From contig WPIO01000060.1 in NCBI GenBank assembly GCA_009760855.2, forward strand, positions 2,448,501 to 2,512,500: a DNA stretch of 64,000 bases, in the 5' to 3' direction. Below, piece by piece: positions 55,775 to 64,000 of the stretch. Under the pieces are notes generated by a model. The model made no database searches, was not told the origin of the DNA, and was given only the letters and a program-made list of their open reading frames with translations. A program made the translations under genes and the position numbers. The stretch comes from Cristatella mucedo (lineage: Eukaryota; Bryozoa; Phylactolaemata; Cristatellidae). Each line of letters starts with the position of its first letter. The first letter of the stretch is position 1.

Positions 55775-56855
55775 TAATGGTAATAGCAATAAAGTAATTG
55801 ATAAAGCGCCCTCAGAGAACTCAATCTCTTTCCAGGCGATTGAATTTTGCTGCAAAGGGAAACTCAATAAAATGGTGAGTAATATCATGCATGAAAAACG
55901 ACATGAATAACATGGTTAGGGGTGACATGCATAGGGTCAGCATGCAAGTGTGGTTAGTGGCAGCATGAAAAGTGTTAGCACGCATAGGCACATGACGGAT
56001 GAATCACAGGGACCCACTAAATGCTGTCTTAAATAAGTGTGTTTTTAAGTTCTTTTTAAATATGGTCAAGTCAGGGCATGTTGTGACGCAAGTCGGGATT
56101 GAGTTTCAGGCATTGTGAGCATACAAACTAAATGCATGTAATAATAAATAAATGGTCTATACAGGATTTGAGGTTTGTATAAGGTATTGGTAAACTTTAC
56201 GATTCCGAAAAGCGGGTGGTATGGTGCTTGGCTTGCTGAGGGATTAGATCTGAGAGATAGGCTGGAGCCAAAGAATGAAGTGACCTAGAAGTGAGCGACA
56301 CAACCTGGAAGTCAATACGTTGCTTGACTGGGAGCCAGTGCAGGTCGGCGAGAAGTAGTGTCATTCAGCAACTGCGACCTTCACGACATGCAAGCCTAGC
56401 TGTGGTGTTTTGTACAAGCTGTAATCGCCTGATTGGACATGCCGGTAGGCCAGTTACAGAAATCAATGCGGGATGTCACAAATGCATTAACCATATTTAG
56501 ACGCGGTGTTCTTATCCAAAAAAGCCCGAATTTTCAGCATCGTTACGTAGCTGAAGGTAGGCAGATTTGACTGTGGAGCTCTAGTGGGTGTCTAACGAGA
56601 GGTCACTTTGGAGCATGACACTTAGATTTCGAGCTGAATAAATGGGAGATAAGCTGGCAGAGTGAATCTTGATCGTGAACCTTTCCAATTTCTGAATCAT
56701 AACGGGTTTGCCCACAACTAATAAGTTATTTGTATTGTTGTTTATTTTAAGAAGGTTATTACCGTTTAGAGTAAGGCTGTCAGCTATACTGACAAATTTT
56801 CGAAGCGTACTTTTTTGAGGCAACATTTGAAAATCACGCATGTAAAACGACAAAA
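55775..56855 (-). mobile_element. LINE family B, duplicate 2 partner
   Basis: Same insertion as 36184-37175. On the minus strand its upstream part reads KLERFTIKIHSASLSPIYSA and FVSIADSLTLNGNN (frame 56581-56853), the stretch between RT palm and thumb. The RT C-terminal region is more decayed than in copy 1. Confidence 0.9.
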
Positions 56856-57710
56856 CAGTTGACGGTGGCCGTTCATTTTTGAGTCACCATTGCTTGACGA
56901 TCGTAGAGCGTTTCAATGACTGAGTAGCCCGGTTTGATTTGACCAGAAAGGTCAAAATGCAACACGAACGAACAATCAAGCTGAGCGTACTAATGTGGGC
57001 TTCGCATAGAGACTAGGCCAAGGGTTGTGGTGGAACTCCTCTGTTTAGGCCTCATAAAAAACTTGCCGGCTGTTGAGGCGTTCTATAGCCCCATCGTTAC
57101 CCTTGTCTACGCCTGCAGCAGGAAGTCAGAGTGTATTTGTTAGTAGCTGCACCGTGAGACGTTCTAATGCGACACCGTTTAATATGCAGAGGAAAAAAAG
57201 CTTGGATAAACCTAGGCCCAAAAGATCTCTATCGAAGAAAGCGTGTGGTTTCGATCATCGGAGTTTACCTAATGGTGCCGGTGCAAGGCATCTTCAAAGC
57301 CTCCGAGTCGAGCGTTACGCTGCAAGTTTGTCTGTGGATTGCATGGAGTGACTGCATCAAAAGGCAGGTGCAGAGTAGCTTTCTGCTGTGACTGGGTCCA
57401 CAGAAGTCTACGAGCATTGCAGGGAGTCGGTTGGGAGTTGTAGCAGGCAGATTGTGGCCGAGGCTGTAGGCAGCTCAAGGGCAAGAGCGAGCGGAGCGAA
57501 GAATTCGTTACCAAACGGAAACGCACATGCAGACAGCTAGCGGCCTTAGAGAGGCAGGGCAGCGTCGCAACGTCCAGCTGCAGCCTTTGTCTGACTGCAC
57601 GGAACCTCGATCCCAATTAAAACTCCGAGCAGTCAATGAACGCTACGGAACGGCTACAATTTACATTTTTTTTAAACACTTCCTACCATTTATTTGATCA
57701 TACGAGCAGA

Positions 57711-57714
<4 letters not shown>

Positions 57715-57750
<36 letters not shown>

Positions 57751-57757
57751 CCCTCTC

Positions 57758-57793
<36 letters not shown>

Positions 57794-57795
57794 CT
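57715..57795. repeat. (CT)n microsatellite
   Basis: CT-rich array with CCCT and TTATTT interruptions just past the end of duplicate 2. Confidence 0.95.
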
Positions 57796-57985
57796 TCCTC
57801 TCCGTCTGTGTCCGCCTATATGTCAGTCGGTCTTTTAAACCTGTTGCAGTGGAAAGAGAACTGCATTTACCCCTGAGTGTACAGAGAAAAGCAGCTACTG
57901 ATGCTGAGTACTAGCAAATACAGAAAAAGTTAAGGAAATATGCACTTGGCAATCAGGCATTGCTACTTTAGCCTTCGAAACATCT

Positions 57986-58290
<305 letters not shown>

Positions 58291-58347
58291 TTCTGGACAT
58301 ACACAAATACACCCACCCAGCTTTGTTGTGGGTGGATGCGTGATGAT

Positions 58348-58460
58348 ATTAATAATTATTATACTACAGTTGATAAAGCGCCCTCAGATAACTCAATCTC
58401 TTTCTAGGTGCTTTACATTCGCTGCAATGGAACACGATCACATAGTGAGTGGTGCCTAAA
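58348..58460 (-). mobile_element. LINE family B 3' terminal fragment
   Basis: TTGATAAAGCGCCCTCAGATAACTCAATCTCTTTCTAGGTGCTTTACATTCGC is the complement of the family B end, preceded by an AT-rich remnant of the AAT run. The body is missing. Confidence 0.85.
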
Positions 58461-58464
58461 GCGT

Positions 58465-59000
58465 CTATTCTGCCGCCTGCCGCCGGCCGGCTCGGACTTC
58501 CAGGAGTGTAAACCGACCCCAAGGAGATGGAGCACATGTTCATGCCTCGTACTGCCATTTCCTAACTGCTAATGATCGCCAGGTTGATTGCTTTTGATGC
58601 CATCATATTTTTCACCTCCTTACATAGAGTGCTCTCACATACTTTCGTGTTCGTTGCAAAATTCCTCCGAAAACCGAGGTTCTTGCGAACATAGTATACG
58701 AAAAGATATAGTTAGGCCCTGTTTAACGTTATTCTGATTGTTATTTGACCGTAGCGCTAAAGAAATTACGTGCCTATGGATATATAAACGCTAACCGCTT
58801 CGGGCTGCTGGGATACCCACGCCGGCGGCTGCCTTAGCTACGCCAGCGGCTAGTTACCAGCGTGTTACTAATTATCGTCAGCAGCTGTTATCGCTTCGTC
58901 GTTGTAAATCAAATGCATTTCTAGATTTTAATGCTGTGGCTAAGATTCACGAACTATGAATCAACAAAAGAAAAGCACCCTGGAGCCGCCGTGGTGTCCG
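58465..59000. other. intergenic, nothing recognised
   Basis: No repeat or coding signal recognised. Confidence 0.5.
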
Positions 59001-59039
59001 GAACCGCCAGCTCAGAAGCTACTCATTGGGCGAGAACTG

Positions 59040-60008
59040 CAAGCTGAGTTCCAGCTCGTTTGGTATTCCTAGCATTGTCTCGAACCGCTCAGCACGCTCC
59101 CCCTCATGCATCACTTTGAATCTCTCCAACTTAGTGGTCGTCAGGCCTATTATAACTTCGTCGGCCGGAATTAAAGCTTGCCTTTAGAATCCTCGCTCAA
59201 CGTGCAATCAGCCTCTGGTAATGAAAGACCTTATTTCTAACAGTGTTCTCGACCGGCTCAACTTGGCTGAAATCGATAAAGTGCCCGACGATTAACGACG
59301 CAACCTCAACTGGTTTCTCATTTTTCTCACCCCTAGATCAGTTTTACCTGGAGGTGGAGTTGCTATTATTGTGCGCTCGAAATTCAACTTCAAGCCAATT
59401 GCAGGACCCTCAAAGAAGTCTTTTGAACCACTTGTCTAGGTCTAACCCGAAAATAAGCTACCGATGGTGGCAGAAGTCTATCGCCTACAAGGTACCAAAT
59501 CTTGCTTTATCTCAAATTCTCCGATCGCATTTCTATTCAGTTTGCAAGAAATCAATCCTTCCCCGTGAGAGGTGATTTCAACGTTCACTATGATAACTTA
59601 TCTGACGTCTTCAGCTCTGAATTTCGTGCATTGACTGACTTATTGTCTCTTAACGCTCATGTGCATGGCCCTACTCGCATCAAGGGTCACACACTCGACC
59701 AGATTTTCTCATACAACTGCACTTTGTCATCATCAATAATCACTAAATCCTGCTTATCTGACCACATGAAAATCTCATTCAATCTACAGTGTGTGCCCAC
59801 CTCATCCTCTAAAATAACGTGTGAATCGCAAAACCTAGAAACCCTGCACATCGAAGCTGTTCATGTGAGAATATCTGCCTTGCCTCTGCTGCTCAGTCCT
59901 CCCTCCGACCTGTCATCAATGGTAGATCGCTACAACAGGACACTTTCTGACACGGTCTTTGAGTTTGCACCTCTGACTAAGCATACTGTGCACGCTTCTC
60001 AGACGGCC
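59040..60008 (+). pseudogene. LINE family B endonuclease region, broken
   Basis: GDFNVHYDNLSDVFSSEFRA, GPTRIKGHTLDQIFS and SCLSDHMKISFNL (frame 59502-60083) are the second half of an apurinic-type endonuclease. Upstream, SVLDRLNLAEI-like and GFSFFSPL words lie in other frames. The final codons reading Asn repeats are the AAT tail of another LINE inserted in reverse at 60.01 kb. The reverse transcriptase part of the same element probably resumes at 61.03 kb. Confidence 0.7.
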
Positions 60009-60009
60009 T

Positions 60010-60240
60010 ATAATAATAATAACAATAATAATAATAGTAAATTTCTTGATGAAGTGCCCTCAGATAACTCAATCTCTTTCTAGGCACTTTACATTTGCTG
60101 CAAAGTGAAATGCAATTGAATGGTGAGTAATATCATGCTAGATAAACAAACAACATAAATAACATCGTTAGGGTTGACATGCACATGGTCGGCATGCAAA
60201 TGTGGTTAGTGGCAGCATGCGCAGTATTAGCATGCATGAG
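60010..60240 (-). mobile_element. LINE family B 3' end inserted in the LINE at 59-62 kb
   Basis: AAT run, then the complement of the family B terminus and 3' UTR down to GTTAGTGGCAGCATGCGCAG. Opposite in orientation to the LINE it interrupts. Confidence 0.85.
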
Positions 60241-60372
60241 CTTATGGTTTACCACAGACATTAAACTTGCCAGGTTTACTAAATGAAAGCACGAATAAGC
60301 ATACAAAAGATCAGGACTAACTGTTAATCGACAGGAATATGGAGACTGCTGTAGGTCATACCAGTCGATCCG

Positions 60373-61020
60373 CTTGATTATTGTAATTTCCTTTTGGCAG
60401 GGCTGCAAAGAAAAGCTATTATGCCACTATAGCGGCCGATGCATATGGCTGCAAGGCTGGTCTTCAAGTCCCGGCGGTTTGAGCACGTGTCTCCTTTGCT
60501 GAAGGAGCTAGGATGGCTGCTGGTTGAGCAAACGATACAGAGCAAAGTTCTTACGCTGACCCACAAGGCCCGTCACGGCTTGGCTCCTTCCTACTTAGCT
60601 GAGCTGCTGCATCAGTTTCAGCCTGTTTGAGCCCTCAGGTCCTATGTGGACAATAAATTAGCTGTCCCATTCCTCCGCTTAAAGACAGTTGGCGACAGAA
60701 GCTTTAGCGCTGCAGATCCTAGTCTGTGGAACTCGCTTCAACAATTCTAACGCAACGATAACTACTCTCCTACTGCCGACTATGGCACATCCTTTTTAGC
60801 GGTCCTGAGCTGCTACTTCTATGCCACTTAATACCGCAACTGCTCTCCTGACTCTGTGATGCTTCCCACTTTCTCTTTGTTTCGTGAGACGAAGTCTGTC
60901 TGCTACCGAATTCGTACCGAAAGCCGCCTAGGCTGTGAGTGGGCTATACAAAAATCTCCTGCGTAAAACCCACATGGTCTGTATGACTTTGTGGAGTTAC
61001 AGACGAAAATACGTGACATG
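60373..61020 (+). mobile_element. LINE family A 3' part nested in the family B element
   Basis: Starts CTTGATTATTGTAATTTCCTTTTGGC, matching 40675 onward in the better-preserved copy. It encodes ARLVFKSRRFEHVSPLLKEL and HGLAPSYLAELLHQFQP, and ends GTGGAGTTACAGACGAAAATACGTGAC. Family A and B copies are thus interleaved here. Confidence 0.85.
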
Positions 61021-61024
61021 GCAC

Positions 61025-62680
61025 GACATTAAAAGCAAAAGCCAAGTCTAGCTTCTATAAAAACATCTTAAATTGCAGATGCACCATCCGAAAATGCTGA
61101 TGGGGACTATCAACCATCTCCTCATCCACTCCCAGATTAGCTCCACACCTGATGATCCTTGTAATGATCTAGCCGATCGCTTTTCTCGATTCATTGTGCA
61201 GAAGATTAACAAGATCAGGGAGCCCATCCCTGCGATGGCAAAATCGCCTAGAACATTGTTCCCCGATTCCCGACTGCACCTGAAAGTCTACATTTAAGCA
61301 GGCCGCTAGTGATCTCCTTCTGAAGCTCATATCCCAATCAAAGAAGACAACAAGTCCTTTGGGCCTTATTCCCACTGTCCTGCTCCTTCGTTGCATTGTT
61401 TTGCTGCTGCCGTGCATAACTACCATCCTCAATATGTCATTAGCTTCAGGTCACGCCCCAGCACCTTTCAAAAAGCTGTAGTCAGGCCACTTCTCAAGAG
61501 AGAACACTAGATTAGCAGAACTTGAGCAACTACCGCCCAGTCTTCGTTCTACCATTCCTATCGAAGACACTGGAACGGATTGTGGTGGACCAGGTGAACT
61601 CATACATTAAAAATTCAAACCTTGCTAGTAAGTTCCAGTCTGGCTTTAGAGCTCATCACTCCGTAGTGTCAGCATCGCTTAGGGTAGATGATGACCTACT
61701 TAGGAATGTAGACGTAGGTAAAGTGTCTCCACTTGTTTTGCTCGATCTTTCTGCTGCTTTTGATAATATCGATCACAAAGTTCGTCTAGAGTGCCTCTCG
61801 TCTCATCTGTGAATCACTGGCAATGGTTCAGATCGAATCTCAGTGGGAGACTCAAGAGTATTGACGCGAATGGACAAAGATCGTCTGAGGTACCTCTGAA
61901 ATATGTGGTACGTCAGGGCTCCGTACTAGATCCGGTACTTTTCATGGTTTATACTCTCCCTCTTGCTGATGTGATTGCCAAGCACAATCTAGGCTTTCAC
62001 TTTGATGTGGATGACACTCAGTTGTACCGGCTCCGCGATCAAGTCTGCCTAAATTCAGTTAAATGGCATAGCTAAAATTCGGGCTTGTTTAGATAAGCAT
62101 ACCACGTCTAAGTTGCTCAACGCATTTGTGACATGCCGTCGTGATTCTGTAACTCACTAAGGTTTTGTCGCTCACTTTTAGGTCACTTCGTTTATTGGCT
62201 CCAGCCTATCTCTCGTATATACTCCCCCATTAGGCCAAGCATCGTACCACCCGCTTCTCGGAATCCAACAGTCTACCAATACCTTGTACAAACCTTAAAT
62301 CCTTAGAGACCATGCATTTAGTTTGTATGCTCGCAAAGCTTGAAACTCCCTCCCGACTTGCGTCAGAATATTCTCTGACTTGACCACATTTTAATGAACT
62401 TAAAAAAACACCTATTTAGAAAAGCCTTTAGTTGGTCCCTGTTATTCGTCCTTCATGTGCTCATGCGTGCTGACACTGTGCATGCTGCCACTAACCACAC
62501 TTGCATGCTGACCCTGGGCATGTCGCCTCATCCATGTTATTCATTTTGTTCATCAAGCATGATAATATTCACCATTTAATTGCATTTCCCTTTGCAGCAA
62601 ATGTAAAGCGCCTAGAAAGAGATTAAGTTCCCTGAGGATGCATTATCAAGTGCATTGTTATGGATTTTATGATTACTGCT
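61025..62680 (+). mobile_element. LINE family B, reverse transcriptase and 3' end
   Basis: Frames read FYKNILN, then NYRPVFVLPFLSKTLERIVV, VLLDLSAAFDNIDH (motif A) and RQGSVLDPVLFMVY (motif B region). Motif C is changed to FDVDDTQLY (62001-62027) in place of the usual YADD, which would impair catalysis. The rest carries an internal deletion near 62155, then the RT C-terminus, 3' UTR and tail. With 59.04-60.0 kb it gives the only view of the full family B coding region in the window. Confidence 0.85.
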
Positions 62681-62682
62681 TG

Positions 62683-63290
62683 CTGGACTACCGGCATGTG
62701 CAATCAGGCGATTACGGCTGTTGCAGAACTCCACAGCTAGGCTTGTCCGTCGTGAACGTTGCTGCTGCCACATCACACCACTTCTCGGTGACCTGAACAT
62801 TGCTCCAGCCTGCTTCTCAGATCTCTTCCCCAACCAGGCTAAGCATCGTACCACCCACTTTTGTGAATGCAACCGTTTACCAATATTTCGTACAAACCCC
62901 GAATCCTTTGGAGACCGTTTATTTAGTTTGTAAGCTCCTAAAGCCTGGAAATCACTCCTGACTTGCGTCAGAAAGTCACCTGACTTGACCACATTTAAAA
63001 AGAATTTAAAAACACACCTATTTAGGACAGCATTTAGTGGGGCCCTGTGATTCCTCCTTCATTCGCTCATGAGCGCTCTGACACTGTGCACCCTGCCACT
63101 AAGCATTTTTGCACACTGACCCTATGCATGTCACCCCTACTATATTAGTAACGTTGTTTATCAAGGATGATATCACTCACCATTCAATCGCGTTTCCATT
63201 TGCAGCAAATGTAAAGTGCCTAGAAAGAGATTGAGTTATCTGAGGGCGCTTTATCAAGTGCATTATTATTATTATTATTGTTATTATTAT
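62683..63290 (+). mobile_element. LINE family B 3' end, tandem neighbour
   Basis: A second, separate copy starting in GCTTGCTGGACTACCGGCATGTGCAATCAGGCG, with an internal gap in the LHWLPVKQ region, and ending with the complete 3' UTR and an ATT repeat (63262-63290). Confidence 0.9.
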
Positions 63291-63291
63291 C

Positions 63292-64000
63292 GCAGGCCCT
63301 CTCCTCCTGGCAGGTCGCGACTCCCCCCCTCGCCGGGCCCGTTTATCAAGTCGGACCTAATATGTCTTTTTTTTAAATTTGCCGCCAGCTGAGCTAACCG
63401 CTCGATTCGCGACCAGTGGCCGTGCAGCAGCCTGAACATTAGAGCGGACGAGAGAGCCATCTGTGGCGCTGGCGAGTAAATTGGCCACCGCCGCCGTGCC
63501 CACAGCTCGAACTCGCAGCAGGCCAAAGCGAGGTCATGAAAGCGGCTGCGGTTGCTTCGAGGCTTGTGCGCGGTACGCTCGCCTCGAGGCCCTCGTGTGG
63601 GCACCAGGGCTCGTTTGCGTTGGTTTACGGCGCGATACGACGTGTGATACTAACGAACGGGCGCTCGAGCTAGGAGCGGGACTCCGAAGCTGCTGAAGCG
63701 CGGTTTGTTATCATACGTGAGCCAACAATGCCAGTATGTGAGCCAACAATGTGCTAGGAGAGTGCATGCACTTTTTCGTAAACTTTCGCTGCAGCACAAG
63801 TATGTCCGTCGTCTTCGAGCTGTAGCTTGGGAGGTGTTCGTGTCTGAAAAACTCTTTCGGATGTGGGTCCAATAAGAACAGCTCGCAGAGCTCTAACTAA
63901 ATATGAAAAGTCAGAGCAATCGTCACATGCTGAACTTATGAGCGTTAAGCGGGCGTAACAAGCAATATGTCTACACCTACAAAAAGCAATGTTAATTTCT
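63292..64000. other. intergenic, nothing recognised
   Basis: GC-rich to about 63.7 kb with overlapping open frames lacking domains. A 21 bp unit with GTGAGCCAACAATG occurs twice at about 63717-63752. Confidence 0.5.

Overview
The window is animal nuclear DNA, most likely from an invertebrate, though the species cannot be read from it. Most of it is non-coding. It is full of microsatellites, truncated LINE retrotransposons of the CR1/L2 type, tRNA-derived SINEs, a relic of a LINE with a restriction-like endonuclease (R2/NeSL type), and one AT-rich block derived from a large DNA virus or Maverick/Polinton. There are no bacterial operons, and long open frames inside the CA, GA, TA and TG repeats are artefacts.

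Layout: 1-6.25 kb is intergenic sequence with a CA repeat, LINE and SINE scraps, an AT-cored fold-back and a 20-base G run. 6.25-16.2 kb is a strikingly AT-rich virus-like element. On the plus strand it carries a broken protein-primed family B DNA polymerase whose signature motifs can still be read, interrupted by LINE fragments. On the minus strand it carries broken genes built from a repeat resembling phage tail fibres, plus several unrecognised frames. 16.2-18.7 kb is intergenic with one LINE piece.

18.73-37.93 kb and 46.92-57.62 kb are two diverged copies of one tandem segmental duplication in the same orientation. The first is nearly twice as long because of extra insertions, and the second supplies empty sites that show where LINEs landed. 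The 9 kb between the copies holds the best-preserved LINE (38.0-41.3 kb), older LINE remnants and CpG-dense DNA. After 57.6 kb come a composite microsatellite, a nest of LINE copies (59-63.3 kb) and an unannotated tail.

The one plausible host gene is a predicted three-exon minus-strand gene, present once in each duplicate. Exon 1 encodes a signal peptide. Exon 2 is a cysteine-bearing module resembling PAN/apple domains. Exon 3 is a Thr/Gln/Pro-rich mucin-like stretch followed by Gly/Ser/Asp hexapeptide repeats ending in Cys. Exon 1 (64 nt) and exon 2 (252 nt) have the same length in both copies, and both introns are phase 1 in both, although the introns around them have been rearranged. Copy 1 is open throughout (290 aa predicted); copy 2 has an in-frame TAG in exon 3. 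These calls come from reading the sequence only; no database search or transcript evidence was available.
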